Numbered from the stretch's first letter, positions 1 to 13,278 are shown. The stretch is 64,000 bases of DNA from Anarhynchus alexandrinus (GCA_008711295.1 VUYV01000499.1:354650-418649), one strand, 5' to 3'. The notes: a model not told the origin generated them from the sequence alone. Made by a program: numbers and translations.

Positions 1-1989
1 GGTTTAAGAAACCCCAAAACCCATACCCCTGCTGAACTAGCTGAATCAGCATAATCTCTGCCATAGATGCAGCTGTGCTTTGTGTGCTTTTGTCATTTCA
101 CTGTACACTGCTTAGTAAAGGTGCTGATATTCTGGTATAGTTCTAGCAGTGACATTCTCAAAGAATAGCTGAGCCTTCAGAGTTCAAAGCATTTCTTATT
201 TGAAGAGTCAGTAAACTGGATCTGCCAAAATTACTCATTTTTCAAAAATACGCAAACAACTGGAGCCGACTCTGTACCTCAGGAAAATGACAAGTTCCCA
301 ATTGCTCACCCTATTGCAAAAGACGCACTTAAAATTTTAGAGAAAGGAATTAAAATTATTTTTATATATTGGGGGTGCTTAATCAAGCAAAATATTTTAA
401 CCAGTTCATAATAAAATAGCTATCTGAATAACTGCAGTAATTTGTACCTGATTTATTGTAGGTGTTTGGTTTTGCCCCAGTAAGCATGATAAGTAAAGAA
501 TGTTCTCTTTCATGTAGTCAGATGTTCTAGTAGACAGCAACTGCAACTATTGAGTTTGCTGCTGTTGCAAATGATGTCAAAACTCATGCAGAACCACAAA
601 TAATATTTCTTTAACATATCCGGTAGTTCACCATTTTTCTTGCTAGAGTTCAAACCTCTTGCAATGTTATTATCACTGACAGGCCACAGATTGAAACATG
701 GAAAGATTATCTGACTTGCTCCAGGTAATGTTGCAAGTCAACGTGCAAGGCTGGGAGCTTAATATAATTCATCTGGTTTCCAGCCCTCCTTGCTGCCTTC
801 TGCTTCTTTTCCAATACATGCTAATTCAGATTCCCATGAATTTTAGTCCTGGGGGAATTTTAATTCTTTTTTTTTTTTTCCTTAACTCAGGGTCCTCAAT
901 GTATTTTAAATGGTTAATAAATATGATACATTGGGATTAGAAAAACTAATAATGGGGGAGTTTTAATATATGTAATCTTAATACCCTTGATCCTTATGGT
1001 ATATCAAGAAGCCCTTTTCTCCACTGAGGTGAGCATCATAGCTGACAAATAATAATGAAAACATATCATGGGTTGGTTCTACTGTAATAGTAAATAATGC
1101 ACATCCTCTTCATTTTTATTTAATTGAGAAAACATATTTTATTCATTACATTTGGAGTTGTGCCTGTCCACCTTCCACATCTGAGCAGCATCCGTTTCAG
1201 GTGGAAGAATGCAAATGAATCACAAGAACATTCTGAAGACTAGCATTTTAGTTATGCCTAAGACCTAGAAGAGCCATATTGTTGTATGTGCCTGGCTTTC
1301 TGCAGAAGGTGGGCTGCCCTTGTTCTTGTGCAAACTTGCTCAAAATAAAATCAGTGTTATAAACTCCCTGTCTCAAAAATGTAAAGAATCAGAAAAAAAT
1401 TTTATTATCATTTGAATAGTAAGCAATTAAAAGGAAATGCTAGGATAAAATTTGAATAAAATTGGGCTATCCGACTCACAGTAATGTCTTAAAAGACCAG
1501 CTTTGAGAGTACTGTGTTGAGTTTCAACTCATTCTCTCTCTTTGCTATTCTAAATAATTTTTAAAGTTATGTTTCTGAGGTAGGACTAGTTTCCTGACTA
1601 GTTTCACAAAACAATGAAACATGGTTGTCCATGAACCATTGTCGCTTTTGCCTGGCTTAGAAACAAATTAATAAGAATTTGCAGTATTGATAACACCCTG
1701 CCCCCCTGCTAAACAGACTCTGTCCAACTGCTTCCTCATGGTCTGGCCTCTGTGTAGGGTGGTTTTTTTTTTCTGAAAACATTTTCCATCACTGGAAAAC
1801 AACCACATTTAGGTAATGCATATAAAGAAAGCTTTCTTCCCCAGATGGTCTTTGTTTTTAAGACTGCCCCTACGCATTATGAAATCTGAATTTCACTTGA
1901 TAAAAATCCTCGCTGTTGATCCTGTCATGCTGAGGTACAGACCTATAGCGATGCTGGAAGCAAAGGCCAGATTTCACATTTTTAGGTGG
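1..1989. other. AT-rich intergenic flank
   Basis: Only short open frames occur here, on both strands, and none resembles a known protein. There are several homopolymer T or A runs but no CR1 fragment. If the CpG island to the right is the CAP2 promoter, firing leftward, this stretch would be the start of its first intron. I looked for the CAP2 N-terminus on the minus strand and did not see it. Confidence 0.6.
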
Positions 1990-2033
1990 GGTCATGACAA
2001 GTCCTCCGGGCTTTGTGCCGGCCGCGTCTCTGG

Positions 2034-2067
2034 GGCAGTAACTCCTTTCACACGTCGAGTTACTGCC
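2034..2067. repeat. Perfect 11-bp inverted repeat (hairpin) at the edge of the CpG island
   Basis: GGCAGTAACTC (2034-2044) is followed after 12 bases by its exact reverse complement GAGTTACTGCC (2057-2067). The arms do not extend further on either side. It could be a paired protein-binding site or an RNA hairpin. Confidence 0.8.
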
Positions 2068-2750
2068 AAACGCAGCATCGCAGCTTCGCAGTTCTTCATT
2101 TCTGCCTTCCTCCTGCCCCCTCTGAACATCACCACCTATTTGCAGCATCCCTCACGCGTTTTTATGGAAAGGTGTACATTCCGCCTTCGGAGCTCTCATC
2201 CCAGGATGCCGTTTTAACCCTTGACTCTGGGCCAAACCTGTGGGCTGTTCGCTCACCCCCACCCCACATACACACCTCTGGCTCCGGAGGGGGGACACGA
2301 CCCACGTTCCCACCGGCGCTACGGCTGCCGCCCTCCAAATTAGATCATCTTACGCTGATTAAGAGAGTTCAAGACTGGCCTCGCTTGACCGAGTTAGGTC
2401 TGCATAAACAAGCTGGGGGAGGGGGGGGGCATTTTTAATAACCTGTCGGAGAGCTGAGCTGCCGGCATCCAGGCGGGGGTAGGCCGGGGCACAGCCGAAA
2501 TCCCCCCCCACCTCCTCCCGGGAGTCAGTCACGGCTACCGCCGGCGCTGACCGCGGGATCGGCGGAAGAGGTCCGAGTTCAGCCCTAAAGAGGATCCCTC
2601 ATCTGCTGTGGTATTTTGCCGGGGTTTGTTTGTATGGGTTTTTTTTTTTTCCCCCCTCCCATTACTTCCCCCCACCGCGGCTCTTTTGCACTTATCACCC
2701 GGGGAGGGGGGGAGGCTTTCCGTGCGGCAGCCCAGGCGCAGGTGAGAGGA

Positions 2751-2780
2751 GAGAAGCTGAGAGAAGCTGAGGGAAGCTGA
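2751..2780 (+). repeat. Three tandem copies of a 10-bp unit
   Basis: GAGAAGCTGA occurs at 2751-2760 and 2761-2770, and GGGAAGCTGA at 2771-2780. It lies inside the CpG island and is a local minisatellite-type duplication. Confidence 0.9.
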
Positions 2781-2931
2781 GGGACTCCGGGCCGCCGGCG
2801 CGGCCGCGCCCGCAGGGCCCTGACCCAGATAGCGCTCGGGGCACTGCCCGCTCACCCAACGGACGCCGCCGCCCGGCAGCCCCCCGCCCCGAGCAACCAG
2901 CCGCCCCCTCCCCACTGCCCCCACCCCCACC

Positions 2932-2992
2932 NNNNNNNNNNNNNNNNNNNNNNNNNNNNNNNNNNNNNNNNNNNNNNNNNNNNNNNNNNNNN
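2932..2992. other. Assembly gap (61 N)
   Basis: The run of N starts directly after a C-rich stretch (2904-2931) whose minus strand has four runs of four or more G, a G-quadruplex-type motif. Sequencing dropout at such DNA is common, so the true gap length may differ. Confidence 0.95.
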
Positions 2993-3127
2993 TCCTGCCC
3001 CCTCCTCTCTGCAATGAAAATCCGTGGCCGGTCACTCGCTCCCCCCTCCCTCGCCTCGCCTCGCCGCGGCTCTCCCTCCTCCTCCTCCTCTTCCTTCTCC
3101 TCCTCCTTCTCCTCAGCGGGAGCCGGT

Positions 3128-3155
3128 GTCAGTCAGTCAGTCAGTCAGTCAGTCA
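3128..3155 (+). repeat. (GTCA)7 tetranucleotide microsatellite
   Basis: Seven uninterrupted GTCA units follow a CTC/TCC-rich low-complexity stretch (about 3070-3117) within the CpG island. Confidence 0.95.
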
Positions 3156-3609
3156 CATCAGCTGCCCGGGCAGGCAGGGAGAGAAATGCCCAGCGGCTTC
3201 CGGCAGTGCCAAATAAAGACAAGTCCAGAAAGAGAGGAGAGACGGTGGCAGAGATGGAGAAAGAAAGCGAAAAGTGGGTGGAGTGTGTGAAAATGGAGAG
3301 AAGCGGGAGAGGCAGAGGTGTCTCCCGGCGAGCGGCGCAGCGGCCGGGAGCCTGCGAGGAAATGGCAGTGGTGGAGCATCGCGGAGGAGCGTCGAGGAGG
3401 GGGGGAGAGCGTAGGCCACCCAGGGTCAGGGCACCCACGGCCACAAGCGTGGTGGCCCTGCTTGCCCATCATCGGGCACCGCTGGGTTCGGTGGGAAGCG
3501 AGCAGCCCACGCCATGCAGAGCCCGGCCCACGCCGGGAAAGGAGAGCGTGGACGGCGTGGACATCGGCAGACCCTTGGCATGGCGGGGGGAGGCGGAGGG
3601 CAGCCTCAC

Positions 3610-3628
3610 CTACGCCAAAATAGTTCAT
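3610..3628 (-). other. Candidate first-exon end with splice donor
   Basis: On the minus strand an ATG at 3628-3626 is followed by GGCGTAG and then GTGAGG, a good donor match, with the exon's last base at 3610 and GT at 3609-3608. The short peptide would read MNYFGV before the junction. I do not recognise it, and it could equally be 5' UTR. The orientation fits a leftward gene such as CAP2. A competing plus-strand donor (CAG then GTGAGA) has its exon end at 2741. Sequence alone cannot choose between them. Confidence 0.25.
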
Positions 3629-3900
3629 TGTCGTCTCCGAGCCGGACTAATCCGTACCAGCCCGACCGCTGGTGTAGCTGGGCCCGCAGTGGGGTTGCTG
3701 CCTTCATTCAGTACGGCCGCGAAATCAGGACTTCTCCCCGTAGGCAAACCCTCGTGCCTAGGCCTCGTTTGTCAGGCTCTGGGGGCTTCACGCTAGTCCG
3801 CACCCCTGGCCAAATGGGAGCACGCGTGTTCTGCAATTATGCGGCGCTCGTCACCACGTGGTCCCGAGGGGCAGCTGGTCATCCACCTCACATCTGCTTC

Positions 3901-6900
3901 ACCTCCAGGTACCAAATGAGCTGGCTTTCCGCACAGAAGCCTTGGGAGAAGACCATGAATTCACAGCCTTTAAAGGAACAGTTTGCTCTTGAATGGAAAA
4001 ATAATTCGTTAGTTAGTGATAATAAAAAAGACCACATACATTTTTCAAGTCAACCATGTGGTTACGCGAAAATCAGTAGCACTTCCCCTATCAAATATAT
4101 AGCATATTTTAAAAGACTTTGAGTTTCCTTTCTGGTGGTTTGACAACCACACACTTTGTGGAACACAAGAATTTGTTTTAATTGCCCAGCAGTTGAATGG
4201 GGGCTGAGGAAAGTCATATTTTAACAAGGATGCCATAGTTAACAGCAGCTCACAGACCTCACATGCCTAAAGACAGCAATAAGGAAAAGCAAGCTGACTG
4301 CAAGAATAACTCACTAGTGCAGGCAATGTAATTGGCATTAGAAATTGTAAAAAATCTGTGCCGCGGCTTCCTGTACACAACGAAAATAACTCAGTCTCCG
4401 TGGCATGTATAAACAGCTGGATGAAATCAACAGGACAGCACAGGTTTTAAACCAGAGGGTCTTGCCAGATCTTCCAGAAGGGAAAAAGGTAGTATGGAAT
4501 TGAAGACCTGATTGTAAAAAAGTACAGAACACAGAAACTACTTAAGCAAGAAACAGGCACAGAAGATCTCTTTCTGGAAAGAAAACCCAAAAGGATTAAG
4601 AAACTGTGAAAATGCTACATTTAGATTAAAGTTCAAGGTCCATATTCCATACAGCTCAGAGAAAAAAAAAAACACACTTGCGCAGTGTCAGTGTGATAAG
4701 TGGAAAGTTTAAGATGATAAATGCAATTGAGTTTCTGTAGAATGTCAATTTAATTTGAGAAAAATGTAATGCAGTTAACTTATGATAAGTTTTACAAGCT
4801 GTTACTGTAAGAGCACAGTCAAGCACTGCACATCATCCTTTTACATCATGGGTATGCAGAAAAGAGAGAAAAACCATTGGGCATTTCCTTTCCATGGAAA
4901 GCCTTATGAGGCTACCAAACTGGCAGATGCCCTACGTGTCTCAACCAAGTTCCCTATAACACATCTTCGCCCCCGACTTCTAGTACTTTCTTCACAAAAC
5001 AAACAAGTTCTTTTTTCCCTTCCCCAGGAGAATGTTGGCAAATTTAACAGGCTAAGACTAAGGTAAAAGGGAACAACAAGGAGTAATAAATTTAGAAAGA
5101 AGGGGGAAAAGGGAGTTCAGTAATTGTAAAGTGACCTCATCATACAGAGGAAACCCAGTGGCAAGCAAAGATGTAAGATGTAGTGCCTGAAAACATTAGA
5201 GAATAGAGCCTTGCAGTTTCTATATAAATAAAGGTAATATTAAAAGGCAGTTCTATAAAGAACTTGGTAGTTATTAACTCAGGCTGAGCAACAGCCCCCT
5301 AAAGAGAATAAAGGAATAGCAGATGTGCAAATTTTCGACTTTGCAAAATATTGTATGTGCGAAAATACTGACTAGATTATATGCTCTTGTTTCATCCCAT
5401 CAAGGAAAAATAAGGCTTGGACAGCAATAAAAAATACATTTTGAAACTGTTTGGCATTGACATCAAGTGAAACACAGAGCAAGGAATGACTGGAAGATCA
5501 GACTTCACCCTCAGTCTAACAATGCATTCATATATTGGCTTAGATTTATATGCAGAAACTACATTGATGCCTGTAATTGCAACATTAAAAGTTAAAAGTT
5601 TTTATTTGTATGCTTTTTTTGGTGGGAACAGGGTCACCAACTTCCTGATCAAAACATTCAAAAAACCCTTACAATTCTAATTTATACTATAGTCTTCCTG
5701 AAATTGGGAGGAGCTCTTCTTATGCAAGAAGTGCAGTAATAGCCCTCTTGCAGGAAGTTACCCAATTAAAATACAGTAGCTCATGGAGCATAGTGTATGG
5801 TGTTTAATATAACATTTTTTTTATTATTTTACTTTTTGACTTTGCTGCTGCAGACAATCTGTGACAAGGCTGGCCTGTTTTATTCCCTTTTATAGAAGAA
5901 TGTATTTCTAAAGTTGGGCAGGGATCTCAAAGTACATGTCAGAGGCTGTAGAGGTACGCTATCAAAATCTCTATAGATTGACAGCATTGTAACCTACTTA
6001 GAAGAAAATACTCTGGTGCATCTTTTATTTGCATACATGTTTTTTTCAGAAAAGAAAACCGTTGAAAATGTTAATGCTTACCTTCCCAGTATTTGTTGAA
6101 AATGGACTCTCAATGTATATGATTGTAAATTTTCCCTATTGGTACAAGTTCCATCTAAATGGTTCATAGATGAGTTTGGAGAAAACCACAAATATTGTCG
6201 CTCATTTCCTTGATTTCCTTGATTGAGGTCTATCTTTGCTGGGGCAATGCAGAAAATATTAATATGAATTAAAATTGCACAAGCACTTCTTGATGTGAAA
6301 ATACATTGGAATATCATGTGAAAATCTTGGTAGTGGAACGTGTTAGATCTGCTTAAATAATACTGGAGTGTGTTCAGGATATGTCAAGATGCCTTTTGCT
6401 TACCAAATCTGCTGTTTAGTCTACAGAATTTGAAAAACAGCATATAGCTAATTAACTAAATGGATCTGTGAAGAGGACTTTGTGGGTATCTCGTACAGAT
6501 CAAGTGTTGAGACACGCAGGAAAAAATGGGAAGATTCTGCCGAAGAAGTGGATTACTTCTTCTCTTTCAAACTAGTATGAAATAAGGCTTAATCTGTCAT
6601 CATTCAATCTGATCACCTGTAAAATAAATTTAAGGCAGGTTCAAATTACATTTAGTTTCACAGATGTCACTCTACTGCTTTTTTTATCTCTTCTCTGTAT
6701 TCTCTTTTATGCAGTAAGCTCTGGGGGTGTGGATTCTCATTTCATAATTGTACATTAATGAGTTGTATGCTTCTTTTTAGGCATGGCAACATAAAAAGTT
6801 AAATAATAAGCACGTGCTTATCATTAAGTATGTGAGTAATGGCATCCCTGTGTAGCAGAGCACTTAGGCATTCCAGTTGTATTTAAGCAGCTTGTCGCAT

Positions 6901-9900
6901 AGGGGTGGAATTACTCACTTGTTTATAATTCAGTATATATTTAAGGGCTTTGCTGAATCCAAGGGGAAAATGTCCTGATCTCACAAATAACTAATCTTTG
7001 TGACTACTTTTACTTATGGTAGTTTTGCAGTTTAATTCAGTTCTGTGGAGCTGTTCTTTTGGGAAAGCTACTTAGTGACTATTGTAGGCTTGGGCCCCAG
7101 TTCTGCTAAGCATTTACATTGCCCTATCTATTTATTATCATGAGATACAGGCTTCTGTTGTATTTTTGTTAAAAATCCTGTTTTATACAGGACTGGGATT
7201 TGGTATGGATTTGGAGTGGTTTCACGTTTTTCATTTAATTACGGGCAGAAATTTGCAAGGAACTTTTTGTGAGGATAATTTAACTGAGAAGCAAAGGAAG
7301 GAAAGCAGGATTTTCAAGTGTGTGAGCGTAATGTTATCATGTCTCCTTGAACTACTCTTTTGCTATATAAGAAACCCATGGAAGTGGTAGTCAAAAGGAA
7401 TGACAAAGTCTTCCTCACAGATCAATGTTAGTTTTCCCGTTCTAGAAGCATTAATGTTTCTGTTTGAGCTTCTTAGTTCTGTTTTGATCTTGCTTCCAAC
7501 CTAGGCTGCAGGAGATCTATTAAGGGACTAGCAGTGTCCTCGAGTTATGCATTGATGCAACTAAACAAATTGAAGTAGTGCTTCCAGCTTAGCAGTTGAA
7601 GCAGTTGAAGTCCTGCTTTGACAGAATTTCAGGACAGCTTCATCGTGATGCTGGGCCACTGTTCCAGCCCCAGATATGACCTGTGAAGCATCTTAGTAGG
7701 ATAATTGCAGCTGGTTAAATGTCTGCGCTCTTGACCTTGTCATTGTCAGTGCTTTGTAATCCAGCTGCGTCTGAGGAAAAGGCAAGCGTACCCAAATGCT
7801 GCTGAAAGTCAAAAGCTACTAAAAATGTTTTGTGATCTTCTTCATGCCACAGCTTCTTTGACTCATTCAAAATGTCCCAGCATCCATAGGAGCTCCAGTC
7901 ACATTCAGAATGCATGAAGGGGTCAGGTGTTTTAATCTGTATTTTCTTGCGGCCGCAGTTTTCTTTTACTGGATGATACTATTTTCATTGTTGTCTGCTG
8001 CTACGTTTCTTTCACCACTGTGTGTATGGTGGCATCAACGTCATGATCAGAGCTTGTCAAGACTTGCTGTGTGTATGTCATCAGTAAAATGCATCAATCC
8101 TGTTCATGCACTGTTCTCCTAACGGTTAAAATCCCTCATCTAGTGTTCCGTAAGAGCCATTTCTAATTATTGCTGAGGAGGTTCTGCCATGGCTTACTTT
8201 TTTGCCAGTAAATCCAGATTGCAAATATTTTTTTTAGCCCCTAGAGGTAGAAAGCATAGAGCCAGCTCTAAACATTTTCCTGGGATGGCTTGCTAATGAT
8301 CAGTGTTCTTGTTGCATAGGAAAGCCCAGGCAGTTGGTGCAGCAGAAGTACTAAAAAATCCAGACACACAGAAAAAAAATATTTTTTTTTTTGTAAAAAG
8401 CTGGGGATATTTGAGATTCTTTTTGTTGCTATTTCTAAGATTTTGGGGAATAATCAAGTAATGAATTCAAGGTGTACTGTACAACCCACTGGGATAGAAA
8501 CTTAATTTTTGTTTGAAATAATTACATAATCACCCAATTCTAGGAAATGGTGCTTTAAGGAGAACACCAAATTGTGCAAAATTTGTGGCAAAATCACATT
8601 AATTAATAACTTGGTGGCATAATTCTTTACAGAAAAAACACTTTGTAGGATATAATCAAATAGCAATGTGGGCATATAACCAATGTGTATTCTGACAGTT
8701 ATAAATTTAGTGTTGTTCCAAGCACTTAACTAGACTGTGCCCTTATTCAGACAGTGGTTTGTAAGTAGCATAACCCCAACTGCAGTTATTGCAGGCCAAG
8801 TAAGTCAAAGGAACCACCTCAGAGACAGAATTCCTCTGTTCTTTCACAACAGTTAATTTGCTACTGAGTGACATTTGCTACTCACTGCTGCTGATGCTGT
8901 ACCTAGCTGGTTTTGCCCATCTCCAAGCTCCTTTGCACTGGATGGGTGAGGGGAAAGTCCCTGTCAGATGAGTCATTCAGGCAGAAAATAAAGACCTTTA
9001 TCTCACCATATTCACTGTGCTTGGGCTCGTCCAGTAAGGACCCATTTAGCTATTGACACGTATCTTCTGTAAATACACACTTACTACCCTGATATAGAAT
9101 AGAGGGGGAAAGACCACGAGTTTTGAATGTGAGTCTTTGAAATCTTTTACTTAGTTCTTGAAAGATACTGAGGTGATTTATGCTTTTCCAATACAGAACT
9201 GGAATGGCAGCGGTGACAGCTGTGTGAATTGTCTTCTGCTCCTTCAACCTCTCCCTCTGCCAAGGACTTGAAGAGTGAGGATATCTCAGTTTTATATGCT
9301 CCTGCAAAATGAGACTGCTGGCAAGGATCCCTAGGTACATTACATTACTTATATTAATATGCAGTTTTGTCAGCCTAAATTATTATTTTACAAATGATGA
9401 CTACCTAGTTTAGGTACAAGGAGCCGATCAGGCATGGCAGCACAGAGCCTAGCAGTCATTTACTCTACCTTTCATATTCTCCATGGCAAATGGGCTTGCA
9501 CCTTTTTATTTTGCAACATGCTGAGAGCTTTTTAAGACCAGCCCCCTTTTCTGAAATCTCTCCTTCTCAATACATGTTTTTCCCATACAGCTGTGGCAGA
9601 AGGGTTTCCTCTGTTGAGTAAAGAAGGGTTTGTTCTTTTATAAGAACGTCGTAAGTATAAAGCCAAAAAAAGGTTTTAGGATAAATCAAATACTGGAGTC
9701 GCCAGATTATCTTCCTGGAGAAAAGAAAAGGAACAAAACATATTTAAATTTAATGCCTAAAATGGATTAGAAGGAACTATAAATATTTCACACTGATGGG
9801 GTGAAATCCTGATTCCCCTCAAGTCAATGAGTGTTTTGTCACTGACTAACAGGGTCAGCACTTCACAATACATTTCTGGATTAATGTTTCACTTGAATAA

Positions 9901-12900
9901 ATGTAGGCCAGCGATTTAGGTATCAGAAATAATCTTTTTGTTTTAAAACTAGTCATTTATTTCATTCTTATTTTCTTGCTCTCCTGTATTTACACAGGCT
10001 CTGTACATACTGCAGTCTATTTCTAAAAGCTATCGTTTCCTTTAGAAAAGAATATTGTTTGCTCTCCTGAATAATTCATCTTGGCGTTCTCTTTTAATCC
10101 CCCATCAAATGTGCCATTCTTGTATCTTCATAAAGGAAAAGAAAGGAAAACAACACTCTAAGGCTGATTTATGAATTAGACCATGAACATTAAAAATAGA
10201 TAAAGTGTTGGTATAAATAAGAACTTGAGTTTAGATTCTGGTTCAGTTATATCAGTACTTCTGAAACAACACTATTGGTTGTATACAGATTTCCACTAAG
10301 GTAACTGATTTACCACAGAGTATGAAAAAAGGAGCATAAGAGAGAAATACGATGAAGATTTTATATTTAGCCTGTAGCTAATATGGCTGATGATATATGT
10401 AGGATTTGAAGGAAGACAGAAATGCTTAGAGTACAATATAAGTTCAACAGTAAATACAATGTAATTTATAATGTTTGTGTAACAACCAACTAATAGTTGA
10501 TAAAAGAGCTTTTTATCCAAATTCCTGTATATCCTATTAGGTTAAAATATAAATATTTTAGATGTAAAGGAAGGAACCCAGAAGCATCTTCATAGAGAAT
10601 CTGTGTCCCACAAGCACTTGTAACGTCTTTCATTAGATTACTGATACACATTTGATGTACAGGTTAGATGAGCGAGAGACCTTTCAGTGTCCCAGTGAGG
10701 TTCATCTCCATCTTGTCCCTCAGATCTATAGGAGGTCATCTGCCTCTACTGCCCAGCTGCTGAGCTGGGATATCTCCAAATCTTTGTTTTAAGCAGCTCC
10801 AACTCATTTTCACAGTGTAAGACAGAGTCAGGCATTGCAGCTCCTATAAAGTGTTGTTTCAAAGCTGTGTACCTTGTGTTGTTTATAAAACATTAAATGG
10901 TAATAACCAAAATAGTTGTGTAGCACCCTGAAGAATGTATTTGCAAAGTCAAACCAGTATTAAAGGTGCACATCTATGCCACAGCATACAAAAGGTTGTT
11001 GCTCAGAGCTGAGCTGACCAATCTTGAAACGTGAGCCTCTTCCAGCCACCAGCTTCATTTAGTTGGTGATAATCAGGAAAACCTGTTTTGCTTACCCGTG
11101 GTTGGCTGCCTCAGCATGGTTGAGTCGTTTGCCTATGGCTTCTGGGATCTCCTGCGTTATGTACCTTGGTGATATGCAAAATTAGGGGCTACGTCAGTGG
11201 ACCTCAGGGGCTGCATTTCATGAACAGCAAGGGATGAATTGTTGAGAGTTCTTTTGTACAGCACTTAATAAAGTGCACTTAATAAAAGGAAAATAAAATG
11301 TATTAGAGGAACAATGGGGTGAAATTTTTTGGGGAAATGAAAGAGAAGAGGGTCCCCACATTAATGGTCTTGGAACCATAGGCTGCCCTACATCATCAGT
11401 TGTGGTGAGCAACACATACAATCCCCTCTTCCTGAGTCATCCATCAGTATTTATAATGGTTCACTGGTGTTAATGTGATAATGTTTAAGAAGTTGAAATA
11501 TCTCTGAAGTGTAGCTTTCCCAGGAATCCTCATGGTATTCATAGCAGATCTTTCTTAAGCCCTTTTTTTAGTGTTATTGAACACATTTGGTAGAGAACCT
11601 GATGTGCTCCACATACGGGAGTTGTTTGAGGTTGACTTGTTCATTGGTTGTCCTGATTTTTGTGTGATAAAGGTCCCCATCCAAAAGATTGTATGTCTTG
11701 TATGGTCACTTACTGTTCAATTAATAAAGCAGAACAAAAGGGACTATTATTCATTTGCTTTTACTAGATATTTTGATAATTGTTACTACCTTTTTCCACT
11801 CTCCTGTTGTCATTTTGGATGTCAGTTCTAGGACATTAATCACAATCTTTTTAATGTCTTCAGTTTCTGAAATGCAAATATTCATATTCAGGACTTCAAC
11901 CAAAACCTAGATTCAAAGTTACCATGTCATGTTTCTGACTGTTGGCTGGATGCCAACAAATAACAATCATTAGAACAATTATTTTCACCTATGAGTAAAA
12001 ATACACACATATATGTATTCATGTTTCCTGAAACTGGCCAGGAAGAGGATAATGAGCAAAGGCTCAGATCCTCAGAGGTGTTTACGTCTCTTACAAAAAT
12101 ACAATTCAGTACAGACGCGCTACATAGAAGATGGGCAGTGCCCATATGTATCTGCATGTGTCCTGGGGCTGGTTTTTAGCAATCAGAAGTTCATACGGGA
12201 GCCTTTCTGAGCAAAAGACCTGCTGATTTTCGTCCAGTTTTGCTTGAGGGAGAGCCTCAGGGTTAAAGGCCTGTTTGTTCCAGGGTGACTGAAGTCAGCA
12301 CAGGTCCAGCCGTTGATTCGAAGGAGCAGGTGGCAGTCCTTAGGGGTCCACGCCTGTTCCAGCTGCGTTGTTAACTTTATTTAGTAGGAGATAGCTGTAA
12401 TTCAGCAAATAGTTAGCAAAAATGTCACTTAAAATGTCCTTAAACCTTTGTACAGCTGAATCAGCTCACCTTTGAAGAAAGCTTGTCTCCTTCAGATGTT
12501 GGGTCTATTGACAGGCACAGCGGTAGCAGCTGCGGTGTGGGTGTGGGTGTGGGTGCGTGTCTTGCCCGGCAACCTCATTCACTGACTCTGGATTTCACCT
12601 CCCACGCTCCACCTGCACAGGGCATGATTACTCAGTTTCTGTACAGCAGCGGTAGATTCTGCCTGGTGGTAATACTTGGTTGAAAAGCAGTCACAGTCTT
12701 TCTTTTTTTAAAATCTTTGGATGCTAGGAATGTACTTCCAGCCCCCCTTATGCAGTGTTCGTGAACTGCAGAATAGCTGGAAAGGTCTGATTGCATTGAT
12801 AAGTACAAATGTTTGGACTGGTTTGTCATCGTGTGTGTATATGTATATATGCATATGAATCATCTATTTTGTATAAGGAATTCTAGTACTACTAGTCGGA

Positions 12901-13084
12901 ATAGTTCCATCTCTGTTGTCGTTATACACATTTAATTGGAGAGTGTGCCATCAAAATACCTGATCAAGAACACAGAAATATCCCTTTTTCTTTCTTACTG
13001 TTTTTCTTTGCTGATACTTTTTTAGTTTGTAACGTTTTTTAAAGAAAATAAACAGATTAGCTTTTCTTTCATTTTCTTTTATTT
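3901..13084. other. Intergenic, no gene recognised
   Basis: AT-rich sequence with only short open frames, none resembling a known protein or showing a convincing exon with paired splice sites. It contains scattered homopolymer runs, including an A8/T9 palindromic block near 8372-8392 and a GTGTGG-type short repeat near 12535-12560. Confidence 0.6.
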
Positions 13085-13122
13085 CCCTGGTATATAGAAT
13101 AGGTAGTATACAAAGTACAATA

Positions 13123-13191
13123 ATTATGTAATGTGTACTGTATATTACATAATATGTGGTATATATCATATGTTATATAATATATAACATA
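13123..13191. repeat. Two adjacent AT-rich palindromes
   Basis: ATTATGTAAT (13123-13132) pairs perfectly with ATTACATAAT (13144-13153). Next to it, TATGTTATATA (13169-13179) pairs perfectly with TATATAACATA (13181-13191) around a single A. The surrounding 13.09-13.20 kb is almost pure A/T. Such DNA can extrude cruciforms. It lies about 15 bp from the 3' end of a CR1 remnant. Confidence 0.85.
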
Positions 13192-13204
13192 AAATATCTA
13201 TATA

Positions 13205-13278
13205 TATCTATGAGAGAATGACAGAATTGTTCATGTTGGAAGGGACCTCTTGAGATCACCTAGTACACCCTCCCAATT
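13205..13278 (-). mobile_element. CR1 LINE 3'-end remnant
   Basis: The block reads as the reverse complement of a CR1 3' end: a decayed tail, then wording matching 'gttggaagggacctcttgag' and 'atcacctagta', as seen in the better-preserved CR1 at 21.66 kb. Only about 75 bp is recognisable, so this is a severely 5'-truncated, old copy. Confidence 0.75.

Larger units (their letters stand above)
1990..3900. promoter_or_regulatory. CpG island, probable promoter of an unidentified gene (CAP2 5' end is the leading guess)
   Basis: CpG dinucleotides become frequent from about 2.0 kb and stay dense to about 3.87 kb, in contrast to the AT-rich, CpG-poor flanks. The block has homopurine/homopyrimidine runs, GC-box-like sequence and an assembly gap. 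Islands like this usually mark promoters. In other vertebrates CAP2 follows RBM24 in the same orientation, which would place its transcription start about 29 kb downstream of the RBM24 poly(A) site seen here, a plausible distance for a compact bird genome. That is inference from synteny; no CAP2 coding sequence is visible. Long open frames inside the island are expected from the scarcity of stop codons in GC-rich DNA and I do not call them genes. Confidence 0.7.

Noticed and set aside
3014..3796. 260-codon open frame on the plus strand in the CpG island
   Set aside because: Composition is Arg/Ser/Gly/Pro-rich as expected of random GC-rich DNA, the same stretch is also open in other frames, it includes microsatellite-encoded repeats, and nothing resembles a known domain.
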